64,000 bases of DNA from Haematococcus lacustris (GCA_030144725.1 JASKMD010000003.1:14528496-14592495); one strand, 5' to 3'; counted from the first letter of the stretch, positions 23,792 through 36,350 are shown. Notes: a model not told the origin generated them from the sequence alone. Program-made: numbers and translations.

Positions 23792-25777
23792 TACATGGCC
23801 AGACCCTGGAGCAGCAGCCCCCAAAGCTGGATGACCAGCACCAGGATCAGGTTTCTCCTTGCCGCTCCCCCCCGCCCTCCCCGCCGCCTCCCCCCCCCGC
23901 CTGGGCATAGGCAGCAAGGGCTTCCTTCCTTCCCCGGCCCTCTCCTCCAACCCCTCCCCAACAGCCACAACAACCCCCTCCCACCTTCACTGCTCTCAAG
24001 TACGTAGTTGGGGCTGTGCTTGAAGCTATGTGTCAGGTGCCAATGAAGTGGTCTACAACGTGTATAATGTGTCTTTTCTTTTGCAGGTGTTGGCAATGTG
24101 GTGCCCTACAACAGCCCGGAGGCTACCCTCAGGTCGACCATCGCCAGCCAAAGAAGCCAGTCAGCCTGCCAGGAGCACCCCAGCCACAGTTTGACAATGA
24201 GGCAGAGCTTGCCTTGGTAGCATAGTTCCAGAAGTGAAGTGGTCTACAACTTGTGTAATGTGTTGTTGTTTTGCAATGAAGTGGTTTCAAGTTAATCAAA
24301 GAATGAGTTGCGTGACATGTGCCTGCTGAAGTTGAGGGAGAAGGTTGAGGCACCACAACACATGTAACACTGAAAGCCAGAGCCATCCCGAGCCATTCCG
24401 ACAACATAGTGCCAAGTGATGATGTAGCGCTGTAATAAGGCAGCTTACATTTGCATAGAGTCATGCCGCAACGCAAGTGCGGCAAGGGGTGCCAGCTGGC
24501 TGACTTGTGCGCATAATCACGAATTATATGCTCCATGCACTGACATGCAAGCAGGCGTACTGCACTTGTGCCGTTGGCTTACGGCGTGCGTAGAAGGATT
24601 GCCAGCCTCGCATTATGATGTGCGAGAGTCTTTTAGGAGCGGAATAAACAGTTCAGGTTTGGGCGGGCGCCGATCTGAGCTAGTGTTTTGCGGACGGTGG
24701 GTGCCGCATACACCTGTTACACCCGACTGCGTCAAAACTTTGTCGCGAGCTACACGGAGATTCGCGCCCCAGACCGTCTCACATTTGCGGGGCCAATGGC
24801 GGGGGTGACCTGCTGAGAGCGAGATAGTGTTTACCAACAATTGTGACTGAGTGGCTGCGGAGATACGGGCTTCCTACCACAGGGGGGTGGTTTTTAGGTA
24901 GTTGGGAACGCCTGAGGGCAAGTTTTACGGTGCGTTTCCAATAGGCCGCATGAGAGCTGGGAGCTGGGAGCGGAGCCGCATGGGCCCATGCACCGAAATG
25001 GGTTCAATCCCTACAGCCCTCATGCATAGGGAGCGGTTTCTTAATTAATTCTAATTAGGCGTACTTGATACTAGTAAGTCGCTTAATACCGCTAAATGTT
25101 TAGCGCTTTGCACTGGTTATAGCCGTGATGAATGGCGAAGCACCCCCTAGTTGGGAAGCTGACCCCGACTGGGCCAAAAAGAAGAGGCGGCCCTGACGCA
25201 GAATGTTTGTCGTTTCAGAGCTATGCGCAAAGCAACAGCGCTAGGTTTGGGCTACTGTGAATGCTTACTCTGAGCAGTCTACGTAAGGGAAGCTGGCTGT
25301 AGTTTGGGCTGTCGCATTGCTGACTGAGTAACTTGGCATGTATCACGTCTTATTATGTATGTTGGGCTTCTTTCTGCTTGATCGGGGTAGGGGGCAAATG
25401 TTATGGGGGAATTGGAAGGGTGCCTTGCCAGTCGGCAAGTCGCCGCCGTTCAGCTGTGACACGCCCTGAGGAAAATTCAAATTTTGACGAACGGAGCCCA
25501 TAGGCCACGGATAGCAGTTGCGCCTGGTGCGTTGCAATCGTACTTTTGCGCTGTATCCCGCTGATGGTTGTGCCTGGCCTGAAGCCTGTGGCGCCCTCCA
25601 CATTGAATGTGCTTGAGACGCAAGCTTGCTACTGGAGGCTTGTAGTTGTAAGGTCGCACGGGTCAGAATGCCTATCGCAGCACCGTGCACTGTCACGTGA
25701 CTGCCCAGTCGAGCGCGACGGTGGCTGGAGGTGCATCTATAGTCCTAGTTACATTTAGTAAGTGGCGCAGCACCATC
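23792..25777. other. spacer between two elements
   Basis: Holds a short plus-strand frame 24016-24225 after a good acceptor (TTTTCTTTTGCAG) with no family resemblance, a duplicated ~30-bp stretch starting GAAGTGGTCTACAAC at 24046 and 24236, and one arm of a 26-bp inverted repeat at 24785-24810. The final ~120 bp (from about 25660) is a diverged outward extension of the inverted repeat of the next element. No gene I can name. Confidence 0.45.
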
Positions 25778-26179
25778 AAACGCGACATGCCCCATGCCTT
25801 GACTGACCGGAATTCGGTGTTCCTGTGACTGGCGCCAGGCACTTGCCAGGGCTCCATCCGCGACCCTCGTCACACACATGTGTCCGTAGCAAGCACATCT
25901 ACATAATAGGTAAGATTGCTGCAACATGCAAGTGAGGTGTGAGTGACAGCTTCACAGCAAGCCCATGGCACGCCCAGCCATGCCACAGCCATGAAAACTA
26001 ATAAAATCGTATGCCACTTTGCTAGTGGCCTGTTATCACTCCAATGAAACTACAACCCAAGTTTCATGTGGCAGTGACGATGCGTTCAGCACTAACATGG
26101 GTATGCAGTCCCCCGACCTCATGTCCTCTCACTACCACCATGTGCCATCCTATTTGGCTGCAGGAAGGCATGCCAAGGT
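25778..26179 (+). repeat. left inverted arm
   Basis: Begins AAACGCGACATGCCCC and ends GGCATGCCAAGGT. It contains a copy of the first exon region of the internal gene, read outward from the element on the plus strand (26019 onward). Confidence 0.85.
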
Positions 26180-26213
26180 ATCTATGTTGAGGTGTGTGAT
26201 GGCAATCATGGGT

Positions 26214-28921
26214 CTAGTTGGTGACAGGTGACATGTGCATCGCCAGAGCATCCAACCAGTCAGCTATGTGCATGTTCCGCACGGGCTTCACGGTGGGCTG
26301 CCCATTGCCCACCACAGCCCACAACTCTTGCAGCTGGTTTTTCAGCAACTTTGAGGTGGTTGGTGGCAGCTTGTTGCTAGCTAGCTTGCAGCGGTACAAA
26401 GCTACTGCCTGCAGGTGCCTGCCCTTATCTGTAGCCTTGTCCGCTGCATACTGCTTTGCCTCCTCTTGCTGCATGGTGGCTGTTTGCCCACAGGCTGACC
26501 GTGCCTCTAAAGATGCCAGGCTGATAGTGATGGACCCCACGCTTCTCTTGCAGACCGATGTGGAGGTGGCAGCACCGGCTGTGGGTGAGGGGGTGGCAGC
26601 GGCAGCTACGGGAGAGGGGTGGGCAGTGGCGAGCGAGGGTGATGCAATGCCAAAGAAGGCTACAGCTGCAGCCTGCTTGTCCTCCTTGCGTTGACGCTTG
26701 GCCACCCTGTCCTCCACCCTGCTCTGTGCTAGGCTCTCCCGGGTGATGTGAGGCACCCAGGTGTCCAAATCCTCAGTGTGCGCCTTGACGTGAGCTGCCA
26801 CCTGTTCTGGGCTCATTTTCTCCACGCCGCTGCTGCTCAACGGCTTCAATGCTGTCTCACACGCTGCGTTGGTGATGTGGGCTGGTTTGTACAGGAGAGC
26901 AAGGAGCTCCTCCAAGCGGGAAGACAATACGCCAAGGAGGTACGTGCGCTGCAAAAGGCAGGCGCCAAGGGGTGGGAGGGCTGAAGGTGTTGTTGTGTAG
27001 CGTTGCATGCTTGTGGGCAGGTTGTGGGCATGTGCGTGAGCAAGCATGTGCGCATGTGCATGTGTAGCCACTAGAATCTGCCCCTTGCCCACTTTGTCCC
27101 ATGCCCTTGTCCCTACCAGCAAGTCACCGACAAGCTCCTTTGATGGTGGCCTCTCGAACATGTCCATGCCACCACAACTGAAATGCCCCAACACTGCCCA
27201 TGCCGCTCGTAGCGGCGGATGCACCAGCAGTGGGGCTAAGTGAGGATGCAGAGGAATGGGGCGCAGCTCTGGGGTAGGGGGTGTCAGCTGCGGGTGTGGA
27301 TGAAAGGATGGCAGCTGCAGCTGCGGGAGGAGGGGGAGGGCCTGCGGAGGGAGGGTCGGCATATGCGGGAAAGGGGGGTGCCAGCGGAAGGGGTGGTGGG
27401 TGTAGGAGGAGGGGTTGGAGGAGGGGTGGGGCTGATGCTTGGAGGAGTTCGGTGGGGTGTGGGTTCAGTGCTGGGAGGTGGTGAAAGGTGGCCGGCAAGC
27501 GTACAGCCGGTAGGTAAGGGAGGGCATGAGCTGCCCACAAGGGTTGAGCATTTGGATGGTGCTGCCAGGAGGGTGGGTCACTGAACTGCCACAGCCGCCC
27601 GTTGACCGATAGAATGCTGCATGCACAGCAAAGGGGGCATCTGACTTGAGTGCAAGTGAGAGCTAGTGCATGTCAGTGCATGTGAGCGATGGTTGATGCT
27701 GATGTTGAGGTATCTTACCATGAGGCTTGGCGGTTTGAAGGTGACATTGGTTCCTGTGGCTCAAGAACAAGGGTCCTGCATGACGAACAAGATCAAGGCA
27801 ATGTTGTTTGTTGTAGCCCTTCTCTACCAGCTGCCGTACAAGCTGGACATTGTATAGTATTAAAGAGCTTTGTAAGTACCAACCTGTCGCTCAGCTTGGG
27901 TGTCGCCCCCTGCCCAGCTCGTTGTAAGCCGTGCCGGATAGCGGCTACTGCCAACTCCATGGAATGTTCATCCTTCTGATGTTGTAGCAGTTGCGCCCTG
28001 GAACCCTGCAAGAAACACACAAAAATAGCATGCACCATGGGGCATGCACCCTAAAATAAGGATCTGCAACAAGGAGGTCTACAGGAACATGTGATGCAAA
28101 CAAACATATGATGCATGGCCACTAACCTCCAGCAGTGATTGTGTGGCAGGCCCCTCGCTGCTGCCGGACACCGGGCGTTGTGCGGCAGTTGCAGTTGGAG
28201 CCACATGCGCCAGCCCAGCCCCCTGCCCCTGCAGCCCTGCCCCTCCCTGCCCCTCGCTGCTGCCAGCTGCCAGGATGGTGGGTGGACGGCGGGCAGGACC
28301 TGCAGCCACATGCGCCAGCCCAGCCCCCTGCCCCTGCAGCCCTGCCCCTCCCTGCCCCTCGCTGATACAAGCTTCTGGGAGGGTGGGTGGACACTGGGCA
28401 GGAGGAGTTGAGTCCTCCCCCACCATCCTGGCTGCAGGCGCTGGCTCTTGGGAGAACGGTGGTGCTCCATTCGCAGCTTGGTACCGTCTCTGACAAAGCT
28501 GTACACAACAATGGTGAGCAATGAGGGCGAGGTCTTTGGCTTCACAAGCCGCTTTCAACTGGCTGTCCACAACACTGGCTGGCCCAATGACACACAGCTT
28601 GTACTCGGGGGCACGAGTGAGGGTACCCTTAAGGCGCAAGGCTTCATGACGCAATCGCCATGCCACCTCCATCCCATCCTCCCCCTGGTGCACACCCACA
28701 GCTACCCATGCATAGAACTCCCTGGTGACGTTGGGGAAAGTGCACTTGCAACAGAGCACGCATTTGCCCTGGTTGGGGTGCTGGAACCTTGGCATGCCTT
28801 CCTGCAGCCAAATAGGATGGCACATGGTGGTAGTGAGAGGACATGAGGTCGGGGGACTGCATACCCATGTTAGTGCTGAACGCATCGTCACTGCCACATG
28901 AAACTTGGGTTGTAGTTTCAT
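26214..28921 (-). CDS. unrecognised spliced gene inside the inverted-repeat element
   Basis: No known family. Visible exons on the minus strand: 28921-28127 (donor GAG/GTTAGT), 28005-27884 (donor AG/GTTGGT), one starting at 27616 (acceptor GCATGCAG), one starting near 27181 (acceptor CATTTCAG), and an open stretch to the stop at 26214. Early parts include GKCVLCCKCTFPN, a possible metal-binding Cys cluster, and HQKDEHSMELAVAAIRHGL; late parts include VEKMSPEQVAAHVKAH, an Arg/Lys-rich VAKRQRKEDK, and HIADWLDALAMHMSPV at the C-terminus. The first exon lies partly inside the right arm, so the left arm carries a second copy of the start. A ~55-bp direct repeat (LQGQGAGLAHVA twice) lies at 28200-28365. 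The start and two introns are not settled. It could be a transposon-encoded protein or a captured host gene. Confidence 0.5.
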
Positions 28922-29187
28922 TGGAGTGATAACAGGCCACTAGCAAAGTGGCATACGATTTTATTAGTTTTCATGGCTGTGGCATGGCTGGGCGTGCCAT
29001 GGGCTTGCTGTGAAGCTGTCACTCACACCTCACTTGCATGTTGCAGCAATCATACCTATTATGTAGATGTGCTTGCTACGGACACATGTGTGTGACGAGG
29101 GTCGCGGATGGAGCCCTGGCAAGTGCCTGGCGCCAGTCACAGGAACACCGAATTCCGGTCAGTCAAGGCATGGGGCATGTCGCGTTT
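28786..29187 (-). repeat. right inverted arm
   Basis: Inverted partner of 25778-26179. Contains the 5' coding region of the internal gene. Confidence 0.85.
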
Positions 29188-29726
29188 TTTAGTATCACGC
29201 CACGTACCTGGGCCAGCTAGGACTAGAGATGCACCTCCGGCTCCTGTTGCGCTCGACTGGACAGTCACGTGATTTTGCAACGCGTCGCTAGAACAATTTG
29301 TGGGATGCCCAGTGATAGAGACCACTACTATAGGCTCATCCGCGGGGAAACATCTTCGCCCACCACCATCGCGGCCGTACTAGAGGCCAGCGACACAGAC
29401 ACGGCTTGAGCTATAGAGCGGGCTGGTGCAAACGCGATGTCCTGAGGTGGCCTGTGTGACCCAAACTGACCCATGCGAACATTTTATCAGGCGTGTCACA
29501 GCTGACCGCCGTCCACAAAATTCCTCATGCACGAACGGAAAAGCAAGACGTCACAGGGGATGGAATGGTCAGGAGTTTAGCAGCTTGTACGCCCCTGCTA
29601 GCCGCCTTGGTCCAGCTCCCGTGCTGCTTTCCTGCTCCGCTGTTGCTCCACTTTGTTCCCGTGGCTTCCCAAACAGTTTGGTCGGGTCGATTGGCAGCGT
29701 GTAAACACGCTGCCTGGCCCAACATC
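29188..29726 (+). promoter_or_regulatory. upstream region of the UVDE gene
   Basis: No TATA box stands out. An upstream in-frame ATG at 29565 would add a hydrophobic, Arg-containing leader (MVRSLAACTPLLAAL...) that could act as an organelle-targeting peptide. The first ~90 bp are the diverged extension of the inverted repeat. Confidence 0.4.
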
Positions 29727-32700
29727 ATGGGTCAAAGACAGGCCGCGTCCTTGGCTAAATCGCAGCTGGCCGTCGCGGCCCCCATCCAGGCTGATGTTGT
29801 CTCTTCTCCAGCCGTCAACACTGCGTTAGGCAAGAAACGAGGACGAGCACCCAGTGCCGGGCTACTCAGCACCACGCCAGCGTCTCCTCTAAGCTTCAAA
29901 TTGCCGCTTGGTCTAGACTCTGTAAGCCCAAGCCTCGCAGTGCACAATCCCGGTGGCGACGAGGGCGATGATGCCGCCACGCACATGGACGCGCCCCCCG
30001 CTTCACCAGGTGGCTCGGCGTGTAGAGCTCACACTCGCCCGCACTTGAATTGTATACATGGTTGTGGAATGCTGCCTTGTCATGGCACAATGTGACACAG
30101 GTGCTGTTCGCCAGAGACACACTCTTGCTTTGCCTGTTGCAGGAATTGATCCAGAGACTCCTGCCAAGACGCCTGGCCGGAGGCGCACACGAGCCAGCAC
30201 CTTAGCTCCCGCCACACCGCAGCCCGCCTCCACCCCTAAAGCAGCAGGCAGCACAAGCGACCTGCCTGATCCCCCCACCTCTGCCTCTACCCCTGCAACC
30301 CCCGTTGCCAAACGCCGTGGCCGTAAAGCCCCCACCCAGCTGGCGTCCCCTGCTGCTACTCCCTCTTCCACCCCGGCCGCCACCCCCTCTGCCACCCCTG
30401 CTGCCACCCCCGACACCACCCCCTGCCCCTCTGGTGGTGCAGCCGCCCCCGGTGTGGAGGGAGCCGAGGTGGAGGGGGAGGTCGCCAGCACCCCTCCTGC
30501 AGCCAAGCGAGGGCGCCGCAGTCAGACTCCCGCAAGGTCTAGGGCTTCACCCGCGGCCACAGAGGGCAAGGAGGAGGTGCAGGAGGCTGCCAAACCCAAG
30601 GTCGTGCGGAAGTCCAAGGCTGCCAAGGGGGCGGATGTGGCGGCAGCGCTGGAATCCCAGGTAAGGGTCTGAGTGGAAGAGGTGTGGGTGGGGTTGGGTG
30701 GAGGAGGGGGGCGACACGGGATCAGGGACTGTTGGTGTTTGTGATGGTTGTAAAAGGTAAGGAAGGGAAAAGTCGGAGTGGTAAGGAGGTGGCAAGGAGG
30801 GAAGTAAGGAAGGGGGAGCCATGGTGGTACAGTGAGTTTGGTAGGGTTGCATTGGTGTGTCCTGCTGCGGGAGGTGCCCTGCTCTGTGCTTGCCGGCGGT
30901 GCGTTGAAGGTGCGTAGGTAACAGGGCCGTGCTGCCTGGTGCCTGCAGAGTGAGGTGGGGGCGGGCTTCATGCTGTATGACACCTACGCACATGTCAGGT
31001 GCGGGGCCACGCTGGCTGCTGCCCTCGGGACGCTGGGCCACACTCCCACTGGGCATCTCAGCCCAGACTAGTGACACACACACGCGGGCGGGAGGGTGCT
31101 GCACCCACATAGCAGTGCAAGCATTACGCACACACCGATGCATGCAGGACAATGTTGTCCACATGGTCTACAAGTGTGACCTTGGCCTGCAAGCGTCACA
31201 CGGTGTGCAAGCGTGACCTGGCCTTTGTTGTTGTGTCTTGATGTGGCGCAGGGCGTTCCAGATGCTGTTTCCTGGCAGCGAGATGCTGCCGCTTCTGCAC
31301 TCACCTCCGCGATCACCAGCGCAAGTCAATACTACCAGCCCGTCCTCACTTCTCGACCTCCCCGCTTCCCTGGCAGCCAGCAACGGCGCGCCACCCCCGG
31401 AGTCACTGGATGCGAGCACCATGCTGACTTCGCCACTGGTGCCTATGGCTGTAACAGCGCAAACCCCACCCATGCAGCCTGCGGATGGACGCATGGCTGC
31501 AACAGATGCAGGAAAGCGACCTGCCTGGCAGTTAGCAGAGGGTGCTGACGCGAACACAAGCCGCTTGCACAGCCTGCTTCCGCACCGTCTCACACATGTC
31601 TCACACTCCAGCGTGCTCACGTACCACGCGGAGGACTTGGATCCTGTGTCTGCGGCCGTCGTGGTGGTGCAGCTTGAGGCCGAGCAGGCTAAGATTGCCG
31701 CATTGCTGGCAGAGCGGCAGGCGCAGGTAAAGCTGGTGGAGGGAGGTGCAGGCGATGATGACGACAACGGCGGGGCCGCGGGCGCAAAACGTGGCAAGGG
31801 AAAAGCAAAGGCCGCGGCGAGCGTAGAAGCAGTCGAACCTGTGGAGGTGACGACAGCGCCTAAGAAGGGGAGAAAGAGTAAGAAGGCCATTGAGGCGGAA
31901 GCAAAAGCGGAGGCGGAAGCAGCGGCTGCGGCATCAATCGCCGCGGAGGAAGCGGAGCTAGCGAAGCAAGCAGCGGAGGCGGCTGGCAGCCAGGCAGTAG
32001 TTGTGACTCCTGGTGGGTTCGTGAAGCAAACTGCTACACGCGTCGTCCTGCATCCATATTTGCAATCGCACCCATATGCTCCAAACTTTGACGAATGCGT
32101 ACTTTGCACAGGCGTGGAAGTCAAGAAGGAGGATGGAGATGTTGGTGGACGCGATGACGAGCTGCCTGCCGAGGTGCAGGCAGTGGTTGAGGCTACAGCC
32201 GCCGCTATTCAGCCCGGCACAAAGAGCGAAGTGAAGGCGGGGAACGCGCTGGAGTTCGTGGCTCCGTTGCTTATCCCTAGCTCATTACTGTCGGAGCATA
32301 TGCACGTAAGTAATGTCTACGCCACACCCGTGCGTGCGATGTTTTCGCGACGAGGCCTGTTTGTTGTGTGCTCCACCACCCCACGTGTCCTGCGTGCTTG
32401 CTAGTATTGCGTGACATGGGCATGAAACACACATGGTGTGTGGCTGGTGCAACCCTGCAGCCAGGCGAGGATGCCGCATTCAATGCGACCACTCGTGCCA
32501 ACCCATGGCCAAAGATTGTGCCAAACCTAGGGTGAGTAAATGCCTGAAGGAGGTAGTGATAGTAATGGCTGCAACGTTGACACTACAAGCATAGAAGGCC
32601 TCAGCAGTGGCAGTACTGGTGGCAGCTGAGGGTCAGAGCTAGGCGCTGGCCTGAACTTCCTCAGGAGCCTGGCACTCAGCCATGCCTTGCTGTCCTGTTG

Positions 32701-35700
32701 CCTGCTACCTGCCTTGCCGCTCCAGCTGCTGCTGCTCCTGGCCATGTTGCAATCATGCTCCGCTGCCATGCTGTCAACGCCCGCAGGTATGCCTGCCTGT
32801 GTGCCACCTTGCGGGTGTGGGAGGTGTACAGCTCCAGGGACTGTGTGCAGGTGAGGTGTGGGCAGGGCAAACCCAGACTCCCGCCCACGACCCTGCCCCA
32901 GCCACAGCCACAGCTCCACCCCTGCCCCTGCCCCTGCCCCTGCCCCTGCCCCTGCCCCTGCCCCTGCCCCTGCCCCTGCCCCTGCCCCTGCCCCTGCCCC
33001 TGCCCCTGCCCCTGCCCCTGCCCCTGCCCCTGCCCCTGCCCCTGCCCCTGCCCCTGCCCCTGCCCCTGCCCCTGCCCCTGCCTAGCAAGCCCATTCTGGC
33101 TTCCGCTTGCCCTGTCTGCTTGACTCATGTGCCTTGCGATGACGCCGTGCAGAAGACGTTCCTGGAGAAGGGCTTGCCGCATGTATCCAGCCTGGCCTTG
33201 GCCAATGCCAAGGACCTGGGTGCCCTCATCCGCTGGAATGCACGCCATGGCATCCAATTGTTTCGCCTGTCCTCGGGCATCTTTCCTTGGATGACCAAAT
33301 ACCAGTGGGTGGTAGCGGTGAAGGTGGTAGACAAGTGACTCACCGGTCGGTGCGGCAGCTGTGTGCCTTGCATATGGCCCTGTTGCCCTCTCGGCCACAT
33401 CATCACCTCTGGCAAGCTCCAAGCACGGCTCACCTCAGCGCCCCTTCTCCTCACTTCCTCATCCTTCTTCTCATTGCCCGTATCAATTCGTCTGCCTGGC
33501 ACGTTAACTGCTAAAGTGCATCCATGTGTGCGTGAATGCAGGCTGGAGGACTTGCCCGACTTTCCGGCCATTAAGCAGGTGGGCGATGTTTGCAACAAGC
33601 CTTTGTCCGCACACGCAACCTATCCTCGCACCGCTTGTACATGTCACCACTTGAGCCAACCGTGAGTCGCGCTGTGACGCCCATTTATAGGCATTGTTTG
33701 AGGCGGGCGAGGCGGCGCGTGCTGTGGGCCAGCGGCTGACGTTCCACCCCTCTGAGTTCTGCAAGATTGCCGCGGATGATGACCGGTGCGCCCGCTACAG
33801 CCGCCGGGAATCTCCCATTGTCATATCAACTCGACATGCTGCTTGGCGCAACTCGTTATTATCAAAATGAGCTCACCGATACCGGCACTGATGCATTTGC
33901 TGCTGGTGGTCTTGCGCGCAGAGATCACTGGACTGAGCACTCTTGCATGGAGTTGGAAGTGGTGAGCAGCAACTCCAGAAGACAACAAGCCTAGATCAGG
34001 GTAGGGCAGGGTTGTGACATGGCAGTGGAACCTCCTGTGTATTGTTGCCGGGCACTGTTTCCTTGGCTCTGGCTATGCAAGCCAGGGGAAGGTGGGGCAT
34101 AGGCAGTCTGTGGTTCAGAGCAACGGTCTGACGCCGACTGCGCCACTGACCTCTCCTGATTGAGCCCCTTCTTGTCTGAGTTGCCACCAGCTCAGTAGTC
34201 GAGGTGGCACCAGCTCAGTAGTGCATGCGCTGCCCTGCACGCATGGCCCTCGTGCAGCATTCCAAGATTTTCGACCTGATGGGATTTGAGCCTTCGCATT
34301 GGTAAGTAACAGGTTGTTTTTGCCAAAGCACAGGCAGTATACATGGCCTGTGGCATTTGCATGCAAGCACGAGTGACCACCTGTTGTTGCTGCTGCCATA
34401 GTCTTAAGGGGCGCTGGGGTAAGGCAGTTCAGGCCCAGTGTGCTCCTTGAGCCTCAGCTGGGCGCACTTCAGCCTGAGCAGCAGGGCTGGGCAGGACTGT
34501 GACGGGGCAGTAGATGTGAGTGGCCAGGGTGCGCCTCAGCCTGTAGTCCTTGAGGGCTGCCCCAGTGCAGGCAGCAGGCAGGCAAGCAGTGTGCGGTAAT
34601 GCCACAGGAACAAGATCAACATCCATGTGGGCGGTGCTTATGGCGATAAGGAGGCCACGCTGCGCCGCTTTGCCAAGGTGAGGATTTTGGGTTTGGAGGG
34701 ACCAGGAGGTGAGCACTGGCAGGAGGGGGCAGGGTACTCTTGGCAGGGCAGTACAGCAGGCAATGATGGTGGTACTTGTTGTCCCTGCTGCTGCTGCCCC
34801 TGCTGCTGCTGCTGCTGCTGCTGCCCTTGCTGCTGGTACCTGTCTACCTCTGCTGCTGGTGCTGTACATGGGCTCACTGCATGGGTAGTGCATGGGTGGT
34901 GCATGCAGCATACTTCTCCCTTCTGCTACCCAGGTGGTGAATGAGCGGCTGAGCCCCAATTGCAAGGCGCGGCTGTGCGTGGAGAATGACGACCGCGGCA
35001 GTCTGTACAGCGTGAAGGACCTGCTGCTGGTGCACCAGCTGGCGGGCGTCCCCATCACCTTTGACTTCCACCACCACAAGTGAGTTGGACGCGGGGCAGG
35101 GGAGCAGTAGCTGTCCAGCATGCCGCTAGGACACCCTGCACAGGCAAAGGGAAGCTGCACAGCACCTGGTTAAGTGCCACCAGGAATGGATGGCAAAACT
35201 GGTTCAAACCAGGCATGGAGGTTGTAGCATGAAGCTTGTCTCGTGCCAGCATGCTGAGCATACGTTGCGTATGCGTTTAGTGCGTTGGGGTGGAAGCAAG
35301 ACTCATCTCCAAAGCAGTCTCCTCCTTCTGCAAGACCTTGCGCCAGCCGTTGCTTGTCGCCCTCCAGCAGCCTGCTTATTCCTGGCTGCAGGTTTCAAAC
35401 CGGTGGCTGGGATGAGCAGACCGCCTTTGAGGCAGCCATCGCCACTTGGCCCCCTGGCGTCAGGCCTGTGGTGCACTGGAGTGAGGCTAGGGACGACAAG
35501 AGACCTCAGGTGCGGCCTGGACCACACCCCTCCCACAGCTTCCACTCGGACCTCGGAACTCCTGCCTGTGCCCCTGCTGGCCCGCTCCCCTGCCTGCCCT
35601 AACCCTGGCCGGTCTGCAGGCCTGTACCCCTGGCTGCTTGCCTGCCCTCCTACCTGCTTGCCCTCCTCTTTGCTTGCTGACCCCTCCAGCTGAACAAGTG

Positions 35701-36350
35701 GGTGGGTTCATAGGCTGTACGGGCTGGCCTTGCGGTTCGCAGCATGCTGTGCTGCCTGCCTGCCTGCCCACCTGCCTGCCTGCTCAGGCACACAGTGACT
35801 ATGTGTATGGACCCATCAACCTGTACGGCAGGGAGGCGGAGGTGGACGTCATGATTGAGAGCAAGGCCAAGGAGCTGGCCCTGCTCAAGTAAGTCCAAGT
35901 CCAGCACCAACATCACCATCAGCACCATCACCATACCCACGACCACTACCTCCTTCAGCACCACCACCACCACTACTGCCACCACCACCACCACCACCAC
36001 TACTGCCACCACCACCACCACCACCACCAGCATCATCACTACACAATGTGAAGTGTCATTGGACTGAGTAGTCAGTAATGGTACCCTGAGTAGTCAGTAA
36101 TGGTACCCTAGCCAGCAGACTGGCTTGAACCTCCCTGCACTCAGCGCCCTGCCGCCTGCACCATGTCCGCTGCACCTCTTGACAGTTGCGCCCCCTGCCC
36201 CTGTCCCTGCCTCCCTGCTCACCTTGCGCCCTGCCCAACACGCCCCTGGACTGTTGCGCCCCCCGCCCCTATGCCCTGCCCAGGTACCGCGAACGGGCAA
36301 TTCGTGCCACTGCCGCCCTGGCTGCCTCAGGGGTGCCAGACCTGTTCTGA
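29727..36350 (+). CDS. UV-damage endonuclease (UVDE/Uve1)
   Basis: Nicks DNA 5' of UV photoproducts and starts an alternative excision repair. Sixteen exons join in frame to 969 residues: 29727-30009, 30143-30660, 30949-30998, 31252-32305, 32461-32531, 32787-32850, 33153-33304, 33542-33578, 33691-33785, 33922-33961, 34258-34301, 34608-34677, 34934-35079, 35392-35509, 35788-35888, 36284-36350. The TIM-barrel domain is about residues 640-969: NLGYACLCATLR, LFRLSSGIFPW, RLTFHPSEF (762-766), INIHVGGAYGDKEATLRRF, CVENDD (Glu843), ITFDFHHH (870-874), VVHWSE, and MIESKAKE (Glu938). About 640 residues precede it, low in complexity with basic clusters (KKRGR, KRRGRKA, KKGRKSKK) that look like nuclear-localisation or DNA-binding tails; this is much longer than bacterial UVDE. 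The family usually has HPGQY/F where this has HPSEF. The start is the first ATG in a good frame; 29565 is an alternative. Confidence 0.92.
32920..33083 (+). repeat. (CCCCTG)n array in a UVDE intron
   Basis: About 27 CCCCTG hexamers within the intron between 32850 and 33153, making up half of that intron. Confidence 0.95.
35889..36040 (+). repeat. CAC/ATC-rich microsatellite in the last UVDE intron
   Basis: Imperfect runs of CAC, CAT and TAC triplets right after the donor AA/GTAAGT. Followed at 36065-36110 by a direct duplication of GAGTAGTCAGTAATGGTACC. Confidence 0.8.

Larger units (their letters stand above)
25778..29187 (-). mobile_element. 3.4-kb element with ~402-bp terminal inverted repeats
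   Basis: The arms 25778-26179 and 28786-29187 are inverted copies that appear almost identical (I saw one mismatch, near 25914/29051). More diverged inverted similarity continues outward for about 100 bp on both sides, so no clean target duplication can be read. The unique centre holds a spliced gene on the minus strand. I recognise no transposase, so this could be a DNA transposon of unknown type or a hairpin-forming inverted duplication around a gene. Confidence 0.65.

Noticed and set aside
25002..25014. tRNA-like B box (GGTTCAATCCC)
   Set aside because: No A box or cloverleaf could be formed around it; part of it recurs near 52890 as a simple dispersed repeat.
32453..32531. Cys-rich frame (CGWCNPAARRGC...) at UVDE exon 5
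   Set aside because: It needs a phase that does not fit the previous exon and has an upstream TGA; the alternative frame continues into NLGYACLCATLR, the UVDE motif.
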